Shown one piece after another: positions 37,435 through 46,727 of a stretch of 64,000 bases of DNA. How positions within the stretch are numbered: position 1 is the stretch's first letter; each line of letters opens with the position of its first letter. Source of the DNA: Clostridiaceae bacterium. GTDB lineage: Bacteria > Bacillota > Clostridia > Lachnospirales > Lachnospiraceae. The stretch covers positions 97,794 through 161,793 of the forward strand of contig CAJTGI010000008.1 in the NCBI GenBank assembly GCA_910575435.1, read 5' to 3'. The notes beneath the pieces were generated by a model, which worked only from the letters and a program-made list of their open reading frames with translations, searched no databases and was not told the DNA's origin. A program made the position numbers and the translations under genes.

Positions 37435-39456
37435 TTATTCCTCCTGAGTAGGCATCATTTTCTGCATCGCCTGGGTCAGCACGATATCCTTGTGGGGATA
37501 AATCTCATAGAATTTGTCAACAATGCGCTTTGCCACAATATTCCCCCCATCCGCGTCAGCATCCATGAGTATCACCACGTATTGGCTACTGCTGTACCTC
37601 GTGCTCACATCCACCGCCCGCAGAGAAGAGACAATCGCCCTCTCCAAAGTATTCATTCCCTTTTCCAGCACATCGCTGGGCAGATAGGGCGTATCCTTGG
37701 GTTCCAGCGTCAGAAGCATGGTCTGCACTTCCTGGGACTTCCTGTTCACACAGCGGGAAACAAAATCATAGATTTTCTGGAAATCATGAAAGCCCACGTT
37801 ATATGCCCCTTCCTCACCTCCCATTCTGCCTTCCAGGATATATCGGACATGATTCAGGTCAGCCGTCTTATCCTGATCGTTCTTGCCGTGCCCCTGCCGG
37901 GCATAGAAGTGAAAATCATTCTTCCCATTTTCCTTTACATAATACAGGGCATGGTCCGTATTCTTAAATATCTTTTCAAATTTGTTTCCATGTTCCGGAT
38001 ATAAGGCAATGCCGATAGAGACGGAAGTAATGTCTTGATGCTTGATTTCCTTCAACTTCCGCTGCATGGAATCCAGAATATTGTTTGCCTTCTCCGCCAG
38101 GTCATCATGGTCCGTCATATCTGTGTAAAAGAGAATAAACTCATCTCCGCCGATGCGCCCGATCACGTCATCCTCCCCGGTCTGCTCCCGGAGAGTCTCC
38201 GCCAGCATGCGCAGCACCCGATCCCCCATAATGTGGCCGAACCTGTCATTGATGGACTTGAAATTATCCAAATCTATCATCAGCAACGCCCCAGTATGGC
38301 CGGCATCCCAGATTTTCTCCACCTTCTCCTTGAAATAGCTTCGATTGTATAATCCCGTCAGGGAATCCATCATGGCCTTTTCCTTGATGTCCATAGTAAA
38401 TTCCGTAATAATCTTATTCAGGAGCTTGCTGCTCTCATCCGTGAGATTTGCATACTCCTCCCCGGACATTTTGTCCAAAGAAAATCCATTTTTCAACATA
38501 TTGATAAACACTTGCCCGAACTCCGGGTCAAACTGGGCGCCATTGCACCTCTCAAACTCTGCGATAATCTTCTCCCTGGGAAGCTTATCCCTATATACCC
38601 TCCGTGAATTCATGGCATCATATGTATCTGCAATGGTAATAATCCTGGCAAATTCCGGAATGGTTTTTCCTTTCAGCCCTGTGGGATAGCCTCTGCCATC
38701 GTAACGCTCGTGATGGTAAAGAGCGCCTTCCCCTACATGGGGAATCATGCGGATATCTTTCAGTATCTCGCCGCCCATCACCGGGTGGCGGCGAATCACG
38801 TCAAATTCCTCCTTGGTGAGAGCCAGGGGCTTATTGAGTATGGCATCAGGCACGCCAATCTTCCCCACATCGTGCAAAAGTGCCACATAATGGAGATTCA
38901 GCCGCTTATTTTCATCCCAGCCAAGATTCTTGGCAATCTCCTCGGCACACTGGGCCACGCGAAAAGAATGCCCCGCAGTATAAGCGTCCTTTGCATCAAT
39001 GGTGTTGGCAACCACCATAATGGAATTCAGGGTCGCGCTCTCTACCTGCTTCGTCTTCTCCTGCAGCTGGGTCTCCAGGTCATTGCGCAAATCATACAAT
39101 TCGATCACGCGGGATATGCGGCGGCGCATTACAATGGATACAAAAGGCTTTGATATATAATCATCCGCGCCAAGGCGAAGGCACTCTTCCTCTGTCTGGG
39201 GCGTAGTATCGGCAGTCAGGAAAATGACAGGTATCCTCCTCCATTTCTCATCTTGGCGGATGCGGCGCAGTACTTCCTTCCCATCCATCCCTGGCATATT
39301 CAGATCCAGCAAAATCAAATCCGGAATAAACCTTTCCAGCAAAAAAAGCCCCTCGTCTCCTGACAGGGCAGTAATCACCTGATAATCACGCTCTAGTTCG
39401 CCCTTAGCGATTGATAAGATGGTTCTGCTATCATCTATTACCATAACTTTTCTCAT
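37435..39456 (-). CDS. Response regulator with HD-GYP and GGDEF domains
   Basis: 673 residues. REC domain 1-120 with phospho-acceptor in LILLDLNMPGMDG. HD-GYP domain about 145-340 with TAGHSFRVAQCAEEIA, LHDVGKIGVPDAILNKP and HHERYDGRGYPTGL. GGDEF domain about 370-525 with intact IGGDEFILFYTD. A last region of about 130 residues ends in a degenerate GGDEF-like fold (RYSSSQYVVILMDADADGG). It can in principle both make and degrade c-di-GMP under phosphorylation control. AGGAGG precedes the ATG. No partner kinase is adjacent. Confidence 0.92.
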   Translation of the reverse strand: MRKVMVIDDSRTILSIAKGELERDYQVITALSGDEGLFLLERFIPDLILLDLNMPGMDGKEVLRRIRQDEKWRRIPVIFLTADTTPQTEEECLRLGADDYISKPFVSIVMRRRISRVIELYDLRNDLETQLQEKTKQVESATLNSIMVVANTIDAKDAYTAGHSFRVAQCAEEIAKNLGWDENKRLNLHYVALLHDVGKIGVPDAILNKPLALTKEEFDVIRRHPVMGGEILKDIRMIPHVGEGALYHHERYDGRGYPTGLKGKTIPEFARIITIADTYDAMNSRRVYRDKLPREKIIAEFERCNGAQFDPEFGQVFINMLKNGFSLDKMSGEEYANLTDESSKLLNKIITEFTMDIKEKAMMDSLTGLYNRSYFKEKVEKIWDAGHTGALLMIDLDNFKSINDRFGHIMGDRVLRMLAETLREQTGEDDVIGRIGGDEFILFYTDMTDHDDLAEKANNILDSMQRKLKEIKHQDITSVSIGIALYPEHGNKFEKIFKNTDHALYYVKENGKNDFHFYARQGHGKNDQDKTADLNHVRYILEGRMGGEEGAYNVGFHDFQKIYDFVSRCVNRKSQEVQTMLLTLEPKDTPYLPSDVLEKGMNTLERAIVSSLRAVDVSTRYSSSQYVVILMDADADGGNIVAKRIVDKFYEIYPHKDIVLTQAMQKMMPTQEE

Positions 39457-39744
39457 ACATATCCTCCTGATTCCATTCCATCTCTCCCCACCCTGTCCTC
39501 AGTCTATTACCATTCATTATAATGAAAACCCCAGGCAATCGCAAGTTATCTTTAGATTTTTTCTTTACTTTCTCCCACCAGAATATTATAATTATCCTAA
39601 TGTTCTTTAATAAAAGCAAAGCCGAGTGAACGAGCATGGCGGCATGCTTGTTTGGCACGCCACCTAGACGATGCAATAACATAAATAGTAAGCTGCTTAT
39701 TTATGCTTGCGATTAGCGCGGATTGCGAAAGGAGGCCAGATGAG

Positions 39745-40224
39745 ATGGAAAAAATGAGACTGTTCCGCAGGCGTTATCTGCCAGATGAAATGATAGAATT
39801 AAAAGATGATGAGATCATATCCGCATCCCGGAAAATCATTGTCACAAAATGGGATGTGCTAAAGCGTAGAAATGATATTGCAAGAGGATATTCCGCTTAC
39901 TTTTTGGACCAGGGCGTAAAGCTGAGCAAGGTATATAGCCCCGCAGGAAATCTAGTGTATTGGTACTGCGACATCATAAAGCCCGTGATAAATGAAGCCG
40001 ACGGCACTTACGTCTTTCACGATTTATTGATTGACGTGCTAATCTACCCCGATGGCATGGTAAAAGTGGTGGATCTGGACGAATTTGCGGACGTGATGGA
40101 GCAGGGAATCCTGGACGCCGCCGACTACCTAGCGGCACTGCGCAGCACGGACGCCCTGTTAAAAAAGATTTATGACGGCGAGGAATTTTCCCGCATGAAA
40201 AGATATATCGAGGACTTGGAATAA
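39745..40224 (+). CDS. DUF402-family protein (possible nucleotide phosphatase)
   Basis: 159 residues from the ATG at 39745, behind AAAGGAGG. It contains the DUF402 core: WDVLKRRNDIARGYSAYFLDQGV, VYWYCDIIKPV, LLIDVLIYPDGMVKVVDLDEFAD and the acidic cluster used for metal binding in family members such as FomD and the Ntdp nucleoside phosphatases. The exact substrate is unclear. It is a single gene ended by a strong terminator. The stretch 39457-39744 is gene-free and unremarkable. Confidence 0.75.
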   Translation: MEKMRLFRRRYLPDEMIELKDDEIISASRKIIVTKWDVLKRRNDIARGYSAYFLDQGVKLSKVYSPAGNLVYWYCDIIKPVINEADGTYVFHDLLIDVLIYPDGMVKVVDLDEFADVMEQGILDAADYLAALRSTDALLKKIYDGEEFSRMKRYIEDLE

Positions 40225-40243
40225 CCGGGCAGGAGTTAAAAAA

Positions 40244-40277
40244 GCAAGGTTCAAAATCAATGAGCCTTGCCTTTTTA
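40244..40277 (+). terminator. Intrinsic terminator of the DUF402 gene
   Basis: GCAAGGTTCA (40244-40253) pairs with TGAGCCTTGC (40261-40270) with one G-U pair and a 7-base loop, followed by CTTTTT. Confidence 0.85.
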
Positions 40278-40312
40278 ACGTATAGGAAACTGCTCGAAAC
40301 GTGGCAGTACAC

Positions 40313-40342
40313 AAAGGGAATGCGCTGGCATTCCCTTTTTTT
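40313..40342. terminator. Second stem-loop terminator before serS end
   Basis: AAAGGGAATGC (40313-40323) and GCATTCCCTTT (40328-40338) form an 11-base stem with a 4-base loop and a T-run on the plus side. It backs up the previous terminator and may also stop serS transcripts from the other side. Confidence 0.75.
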
Positions 40343-40356
40343 ATTTCTATATTTAT

Positions 40357-41649
40357 TTACTTCTTTTCCGGAATCAACGCTTCCTTGCCGCCCATATACG
40401 GCCTCAGCGCTTCTGGAATTGCCACGCTCCCGTCAGCCTGGAGATTATTCTCCAGAAATGCAATCAGCATCCGGGGCGGAGCCACCACGGTATTGTTCAA
40501 AGTATGGGCGAAATATTTCTCATTGCCCTCTTTCCGCACGCGAATCTGCAGGCGGCGGGCCTGGGCGTCTCCCAGATTGGAGCAGCTGCCCACCTCAAAG
40601 TATTTCTGCTGGCGGGGTGACCAGGCCTCCACGTCAATGGACTTCACTTTCAGGTCTGCCAAATCCCCGGAACAGCATTCCAGCGTGCGCACCGGAATGT
40701 CCAAGGTGCGGAACAGATCCACCGTGTTCTTCCAGAGCCTGTCGAACCACATAGGGCTTTCCTCTGGCTTGCACACTACGATCATCTCCTGCTTTTCAAA
40801 CTGATGGATGCGGTACACGCCCCGCTCCTCGATCCCGTGGGCCCCCTTTTCCTTGCGGAAGCAGGGCGAGTAGGAAGTCAGGGTCTTGGGCAATTCCTCC
40901 TCGGGAGTAATGGTGTCAATGAATTTTCCAATCATGGAATGCTCGCTGGTCCCGATCAGATACAAATCCTCTCCCTCGATTTTATACATCATGGCATCCA
41001 TCTCCGCAAAACTCATCACCCCAGTCACCACGTTGCTGCGAATCATAAAGGGAGGCACGCAGTAGGTAAATCCCCTGTCAATCATGAAATCCCTGGCGTA
41101 GGAAATCACTGCGGAATGAAGCCTGGCAATATCCCCCATAAGGTAATAAAAGCCATTTCCAGCCACTCTTCCCGCCGCATCGATATCAAGCCCGTCAAAA
41201 CTCTCCATAATCTCGGCGTGATAAGGAATCTCATAATCCGGCACCACCGGCTCGCCAAACTTCTCGATCTCCACATTCTCGCTATCGTCTTTGCCGATGG
41301 GAACGCTGGGATCAATGATATTGGGAATCACCAGCATGATTTCCCTTACTTTTTCCTGGAACTCCCTTTCCTGAGCCTCCAGTTCAGCCAAACGCTCCGC
41401 ATTTCTGGCAACCTCTGCCTTCTTCTCCTCGGCCTCCTCCTTCTTGCCCTGTCCCATCAAAGCGCCGATTTCCTTAGAAATCTTCTTCCGGCTGGCCCGC
41501 AATTCATCTGCCTCCTGCTTTGCCTTTCTGGACTTGGCATCCAGATCAATCACCTTGTCCACCAGAGGTAGTTTGTCCTCCTGGAACTTTTTCTTAATGT
41601 TTTCCTTCACAGCCTCAGGGTTTTCCCTCAAAAATTTCATATCTAGCAT
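40357..41649 (-). CDS. serS: Seryl-tRNA synthetase
   Basis: 430-residue class II synthetase that charges tRNA-Ser. The N-terminal arm is a long coiled coil (residues 25-105, RKAKQEADELRASRKKISKE). The catalytic core has GTSEHSMIGKF, motif 2 FRKEKGAHGIEERGVYRIHQF, and motif 3 region NNTVVAPPRMLIAFLENN. A GAGG lies 10 bases before the ATG. I see no T-box leader in the short upstream gap. Confidence 0.97.
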   Translation of the reverse strand: MLDMKFLRENPEAVKENIKKKFQEDKLPLVDKVIDLDAKSRKAKQEADELRASRKKISKEIGALMGQGKKEEAEEKKAEVARNAERLAELEAQEREFQEKVREIMLVIPNIIDPSVPIGKDDSENVEIEKFGEPVVPDYEIPYHAEIMESFDGLDIDAAGRVAGNGFYYLMGDIARLHSAVISYARDFMIDRGFTYCVPPFMIRSNVVTGVMSFAEMDAMMYKIEGEDLYLIGTSEHSMIGKFIDTITPEEELPKTLTSYSPCFRKEKGAHGIEERGVYRIHQFEKQEMIVVCKPEESPMWFDRLWKNTVDLFRTLDIPVRTLECCSGDLADLKVKSIDVEAWSPRQQKYFEVGSCSNLGDAQARRLQIRVRKEGNEKYFAHTLNNTVVAPPRMLIAFLENNLQADGSVAIPEALRPYMGGKEALIPEKK

Positions 41650-41723
41650 CTTATTTTTCCTCTGCCTCCTATTCTATCTTATTAAAGCAAAGCACGAAGC
41701 AATCGGCTTTATAAATGTTAATA

Positions 41724-42566
41724 CTAATCCGTAAACATCTGCACCCAGTAATATTGATAGCCCTGGGGAGCCCGCACAAACCCTACTCCCAGCTTGCCAA
41801 ATTCAGACGACATGATATTGGCCCGATGGCCCTCGGAATGCATCCAGCTGTCCATCACCGCAGCCGGCGTGCTCTGCCCTGCCGCAATATTCTCTCCCGC
41901 AGCCCGGTAGTTGATGCCATTCTGCTGAAATACCGTAAAGCAGTTCGTCCCGTCCGGCCGGGTATGGGAGAATTGCTCCACGATTTCTCCAGCGCGGATT
42001 GCCGCCGCCTCGCATAACTTCTGATCCAATGCCAAGGGAGGCAGCCCTTCCTTCGCCCTCTCTTCATTCGCCAAGGCCAGAACCTCCTGAGCGTATTTCT
42101 CCTGGGTGGTGGAATCTGACGGATCTGGAGATGGCTGGACGGATGGATCCGTCGTAGGCTTTGGCGTTGCCTTTGGCGATGCCTTCTTATACTTCTTAAT
42201 CTTCTTCGCCCCGGAAAACTTGCTCTTCTTAATGCTGAGCCCCCTGGTGCGGCAAGCCCGAATCTTCACATAATATTCAGAACCAGGCTTTAATTTCTTA
42301 ATTTTAAATGTCCTCTTAAAAGAAAACGTCCACAGACGGTATTTCCCTTTCTTTCCCTTTTTCACAAAGACATGATAAACGGTCACCTTATCCTTTTTCT
42401 TAATCTTAATAGTGGCTGTCGTCCTTGCCCTCTTCGTCACCGTAAAGGACGGCTTCTTCGGCTTGGATGCCGCCTCTGCCTCATTCCACGACAGAACGGA
42501 CACGCACATTGCCAGCAACAGGCAAAATGCAATTCCCTTGACGAATAATCCTTTCCTCTCCATCAT
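41724..42566 (-). CDS. Secreted CAP-domain protein
   Basis: 280 residues: signal peptide 1-33 (KGIAFCLLLAMCVSVLSW...EAEA), a lysine-rich fibronectin-like domain about 38-125 (YHVFVKKGKKGKYRLW, LKPGSEYYVKIRACR), a Pro/Ser/Thr linker, then a CAP domain at 157-280. The CAP signature is complete: LALANEERAKEGLPPL, FSHTRPDG, AGENIAAGQ and WMHSEGHRANIMS. Bacterial CAP proteins are extracellular and of varied, often unknown role. The ribosome site is GGAGG before a double ATG. Confidence 0.88.
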   Translation of the reverse strand: MMERKGLFVKGIAFCLLLAMCVSVLSWNEAEAASKPKKPSFTVTKRARTTATIKIKKKDKVTVYHVFVKKGKKGKYRLWTFSFKRTFKIKKLKPGSEYYVKIRACRTRGLSIKKSKFSGAKKIKKYKKASPKATPKPTTDPSVQPSPDPSDSTTQEKYAQEVLALANEERAKEGLPPLALDQKLCEAAAIRAGEIVEQFSHTRPDGTNCFTVFQQNGINYRAAGENIAAGQSTPAAVMDSWMHSEGHRANIMSSEFGKLGVGFVRAPQGYQYYWVQMFTD

Positions 42567-42678
42567 CTCTGCTTCCTCCTCCTTTTCCTATAAGTCTTTC
42601 GATGCACTGTGGCTATTTGCCGCCATCTTCTAAAAAATCCAGAATCCAATGTGTCTTTAGAAGCAGCTCCAATGGATG

Positions 42679-45216
42679 CTAATTGCTCAAAAAGCACTTC
42701 TCATAGACATCATTGCGAATACTTCCATAATACATGTCGCCTTCCAGTATATCACATCCCACATCCCTTGCAACATCTTCCTGCATTTTTGTATGGATGC
42801 CGCCGCAAGACACCTCCAATCCCAGTTCCTTCATCAGTTTGACAATGGTTCTGTACATCAGCCGTTCCTTTTCATTCGCCATATTCTCCTTAAAAAACTC
42901 CCCGTGAAACTTGATGGCGTGAATCGGCAGATGGCGAACCGCCTGCAGGGCTGTGTGATCCGAGCCGAAGCGGCTGATGATCAAGCGATATCCCCTCCTG
43001 TGCAAATCCTCCAACGCCAGCTGGAAATCAGGAATCAGATCCTTAAAATACTGCTCCTGGATTTCAAAAAGTATATAGAAGGGATCAATGTTATTTTTCT
43101 TCACAATATTGTCAATCCTGTCCACAGCCCCCTGCATGCACAACTGTCCCTGGGTAATATCAATGGAAATAGGCATAATCTTCTTGCCCTTCGCCTTCCA
43201 TGCCCCCTGGGTCTGGCATACATGGGACAGGACATAAAAGGACAGCTGCTGGATTTCCGAATTGCGATCCACATACCTCCTGATATCCTCCAGCGGGATA
43301 TATTCCCCATTCTTTCTCTGGACCCCGGGCACCACCTTGCAACCCATCACATTGTCCTTGGTCTCCCGAACCCTGGGCTGATAGCAGATTTCCATCGTGC
43401 CATTCTGCATGGCCTCGCTAATCTCCTGAATTAACTCTTCCTCATAAAAGCGATTCTTCTCCAAATCGTCCGTATAAATAGCGAAATGATTTCCCCTGAT
43501 TCCCTTGATGCTCCTCCGAGCCAGATCCGCGCACTCAATCATATGATTGAAATCGCTTCCCTTGTCCTCCGATTGCACCAAATAAATGCCGCAAGTCAAT
43601 CCATAAATCTTAAAACTCAGCTTTTGCTCCTCATCTGTCATTTCCCGCATCATCTGGGACAAAGTCTTTAGCAACTCCCGATATTCCTTGTATTGAAACA
43701 GCAGAATAAAGTAATCCCCCTTAATGCGGCAAGCAAGCCCCCGATATGCGAGGGAACGGCTCAGCACGCCGCCATAGAGCCTGAGAATTTCATTTCCCGA
43801 AGACACGCCGTAATGAAAGTTTAATTTCTGGAAAGCATTGATGTCGCAGCACAGCACGCCATAATTTTGATCCTCATCCCTGTCAGTCAAAACCTCTTTG
43901 GCAGCCTTGGCAAACACACGCAGCCCCATCAGTTTCGTAACCGCATCTGTCTCCTCTTCCCTGTAATCCCCCTCCGGCACCAAAATCTCATTATTTGCCG
44001 GCACTTGGGCAGAAGCCTTCTGGGCAGCCATTGAGGAAGCAAACATGGCATTTTCCTGCAGCATTCTGGATTCTCCATAAATCCGGTCCGGCTTGTCATC
44101 CTCCGTCAGGCTGATAGAAACCATGCTAATCTGCATGGCATTATAATTCCCATGATTATTTTTTACCCGGAATATGCCCTGACTCTTCCCGATCGTGGCG
44201 GCCCTCTCTTCAATCGCCCGTTTCAGCTTTTCCGCATCCTCCGGATGGGTAACCTTATCAAGAAATCCTGTCGCCAAAAACCCTGTAAATTCCTCCTCGG
44301 TGGAAAATGTGCTGATCAAGTCGCCACTGCGGCAGAACTTATCCGTATCCACATGATATGTCCATTCCACTTCCTTCATATAGCGGTGGAGGTACCTGGA
44401 GCGGCGCACATTGTCCTCCAGCTTTTCCTCCATCCTCTTCCTATCGGTAATGTCCATGATAATGCATAGATATACCGGGGAGCAGTCATGATCCTCCACC
44501 CGGCGTCCATTGATATAAAACCATCGCACGCCCTCATTCTTGTCCAGGATACGATACGCAAAGCTTAGGGTCCCATGATTTTCCACCGCAGAATGAACCA
44601 TAGACTTTACAAGCTTTACATCCTCGGGATAAATCGCCTTGTCGCACTGATTGCCAAAAAGGGCAAAATAATCCGCCCTGCTATAGCCGGATATCTGGTA
44701 AAACCCATCGTTGGCATACAGCAAGGTAAAATCCGCCACCCTCAGCTTGATTACCCCGCCGGGAATGCTGTTGGCTATCGTATCCACTTCCTGCTTCGCA
44801 TTGTAGACCTCCTGCAACGTGCGCTTCTGCTGGGTCACATTAATGCAGGAGCAATAATACCGCATCGTGCCATCCACCGTGACGCTGCTGGCGCTCAGAG
44901 ATACCCACTGGGCAATGCCATCCTTTCTCTGAATGCGAAACTCCAGATGGATCACCCCGCCAGCGGCAGACTGCCTCGCAATGAGCATCCGCACTTTCTG
45001 CTTATCCTCCGGCAGAATAATCTCCATCAGATGATTCTGAAACTTCTCCGAAAACTCTTCCGGCGTATACTGTATCATGGAATACAGCTTCTTATTTCCA
45101 TAGAGCAGGGCAATATCCGGTCCCTGCAGGGCGGAAAACATCGCACACTCCGACAAATCCATGAGCAGCTTTGTCTCTTCCAATGTAAAATCTTTTACTT
45201 TCTTTCTCGGTTTCAT
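42679..45216 (-). CDS. PAS-containing degenerate GGDEF-EAL protein
   Basis: 845 residues from the ATG at 45216 (8 bases after GGAGG). Three PAS-like regions occupy about 20-400 (EFRIQRKDGIAQWVSLSAS, YANDGFYQISGYSRADY). The GGDEF domain (about 430-590) reads RIKGDYF where GG[DE]EF should stand. In the EAL domain (about 600-840) the EAL motif is replaced by GCKVV, the DDFG motif by SRFGSDHTAL, and the LEITE glutamate region by FEIQE. It should not make or cut c-di-GMP and more likely acts as a sensor or binding partner. No membrane segment is seen. Confidence 0.88.
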   Translation of the reverse strand: MKPRKKVKDFTLEETKLLMDLSECAMFSALQGPDIALLYGNKKLYSMIQYTPEEFSEKFQNHLMEIILPEDKQKVRMLIARQSAAGGVIHLEFRIQRKDGIAQWVSLSASSVTVDGTMRYYCSCINVTQQKRTLQEVYNAKQEVDTIANSIPGGVIKLRVADFTLLYANDGFYQISGYSRADYFALFGNQCDKAIYPEDVKLVKSMVHSAVENHGTLSFAYRILDKNEGVRWFYINGRRVEDHDCSPVYLCIIMDITDRKRMEEKLEDNVRRSRYLHRYMKEVEWTYHVDTDKFCRSGDLISTFSTEEEFTGFLATGFLDKVTHPEDAEKLKRAIEERAATIGKSQGIFRVKNNHGNYNAMQISMVSISLTEDDKPDRIYGESRMLQENAMFASSMAAQKASAQVPANNEILVPEGDYREEETDAVTKLMGLRVFAKAAKEVLTDRDEDQNYGVLCCDINAFQKLNFHYGVSSGNEILRLYGGVLSRSLAYRGLACRIKGDYFILLFQYKEYRELLKTLSQMMREMTDEEQKLSFKIYGLTCGIYLVQSEDKGSDFNHMIECADLARRSIKGIRGNHFAIYTDDLEKNRFYEEELIQEISEAMQNGTMEICYQPRVRETKDNVMGCKVVPGVQRKNGEYIPLEDIRRYVDRNSEIQQLSFYVLSHVCQTQGAWKAKGKKIMPISIDITQGQLCMQGAVDRIDNIVKKNNIDPFYILFEIQEQYFKDLIPDFQLALEDLHRRGYRLIISRFGSDHTALQAVRHLPIHAIKFHGEFFKENMANEKERLMYRTIVKLMKELGLEVSCGGIHTKMQEDVARDVGCDILEGDMYYGSIRNDVYEKCFLSN

Positions 45217-45285
45217 CACGATCGCCTCCTCCGCCACCTACCCTATCCTTCATTTTCCTCACGGTATGTTATCTTGCCCCATTCG

Positions 45286-46458
45286 TTACAGTTCGCAGGG
45301 ACCAGAGCCGACATCCACCACATAGAAGTCCGCCTCATAGCCAATCACTGATTTATAAGCACTGCCCACGTCCTGTATAAACTGGTCTACCGCCTCATCC
45401 TTCACGATGCTCACGGTGCAGCCGCCAAATCCAGCCCCCGTCATGCGGGAACCAATCACGCCATCCACTTTCCAGGCTTCCTCCACCAGAGTATCCAATT
45501 CCTCCCCCGTCACTTCATAATCATCCCGGAGGGAGACATGGGATTCATTCATTAGCTGCCCGAACTTCTCAATATCCTTCGCCTTCAGGGCCGCAGCAGC
45601 ATGAATGGTGCGCTGGTTCTCATAGACCGCATGCTTCGCCCTCCTGCGGCAATCCTCATCAGTGATGGCCATCTTCACCGACTCGAACTCTTCCTCCGTC
45701 AAATCCCCCAGCGTATCAATGCCCATGCCCGCCTGAATCTGCTTCAGCGCCTTCTCGCACTCCTCCCGGCGTTCATTGTACTTAGAACTTCCCAATCCCC
45801 GCTTCTTATTGCTACAGGAAATCACAATCTTAGCCCCCTCCAGCTTAATGGGCGCATACTCATATGATAAATCTGCCGTATCCAGAAAAATCGCATTGTC
45901 CTTCTTACCCATGGCGATGGCAAACTGATCCATGATGCCGCAGTTCACCCCATTGAACTGATTCTCCGAAAACTGGCCGATCAGCGCCAAATCCTGATTC
46001 GAAACCTCCAGGCCAAACATCTCCCTCAGAATATATCCCGTAACCACCTCCACGGAAGCAGAAGAAGACAAGCCGGAGCCATTGGGAATATTTCCATTCA
46101 GAAGAATATCCAAGCCACATGGAATTTCCATTCCCCTCTCGCCAAATGCCCACATCACGCCCTTGGGATAATTGGTCCACCCTGCTTCCTTCTTGGGATT
46201 CAAGTCATCCAGAGAAGATTCAATCACGCCCAGATGTTCAAAATTCATAGAAAAGAAGCGCAACTTCCGATCCGCTCTCTTTCTCGCCACCGCATAAGTA
46301 CCTATCGTAAGCGCGCAGGGGAATACATGCCCCCCATTATAATCCGTATGCTCGCCAATCAGATTGACCCGGCCCGGCGCAAAAAATACCCTGGCCCCAG
46401 GCTCTCCCCCATACACTTCCGCAAACTTTCGTAAAATTATTTCTTTCATTTCCGCCAT
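45286..46458 (-). CDS. galK: Galactokinase
   Basis: 390-residue GHMP kinase that phosphorylates alpha-D-galactose at C1 in the Leloir pathway. Signature GRVNLIGEHTDYNGGHVFP at residue 28, ATP loop NIPNGSGLSSSASVEVV, catalytic aspartate in NCGIMDQFAIAMG and C-terminal SRMTGAGFGGCTVSIV are all present. GGGGAAG precedes the ATG. galT and galE are not adjacent. Upstream lies a chemoreceptor gene followed by a hairpin, so galK probably has its own promoter. Confidence 0.96.
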   Translation of the reverse strand: MAEMKEIILRKFAEVYGGEPGARVFFAPGRVNLIGEHTDYNGGHVFPCALTIGTYAVARKRADRKLRFFSMNFEHLGVIESSLDDLNPKKEAGWTNYPKGVMWAFGERGMEIPCGLDILLNGNIPNGSGLSSSASVEVVTGYILREMFGLEVSNQDLALIGQFSENQFNGVNCGIMDQFAIAMGKKDNAIFLDTADLSYEYAPIKLEGAKIVISCSNKKRGLGSSKYNERREECEKALKQIQAGMGIDTLGDLTEEEFESVKMAITDEDCRRRAKHAVYENQRTIHAAAALKAKDIEKFGQLMNESHVSLRDDYEVTGEELDTLVEEAWKVDGVIGSRMTGAGFGGCTVSIVKDEAVDQFIQDVGSAYKSVIGYEADFYVVDVGSGPCEL

Positions 46459-46642
46459 ATCTTCCCCATTTCTGCGCCATATTTCATATTATTCCCGTTC
46501 TGCCTGCATCCCTGGCGCCGCCAGCAGGCCGCCTTCTCTATTCAGAGAATATTTCATATTTTATTTTACATGATTTCATCCGAGGTTTCAACTATAAAAA
46601 AGGGTACGGCGATACGCCATGGCGAAATTCCGTATACGCCAA

Positions 46643-46677
46643 GAAGCCCCTGCCGCACACTCTGCAGCAGGGGCTTC
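46643..46677. terminator. Stem-loop after the chemoreceptor gene
   Basis: GAAGCCCCTGC (46643-46653) and GCAGGGGCTTC (46667-46677) form an 11-base GC-rich stem with a 13-base loop. The T-run is minimal in the minus direction. Confidence 0.6.
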
Positions 46678-46727
46678 CGCCTCACAAATAATGCAATCCT
46701 TTCACCATGCCTGATTTCCTAATTTTC

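Noticed and set aside
41650..41723. T-box leader for serS
   Set aside because: The gap is only about 75 bases and has no T-box sequence or long stem.
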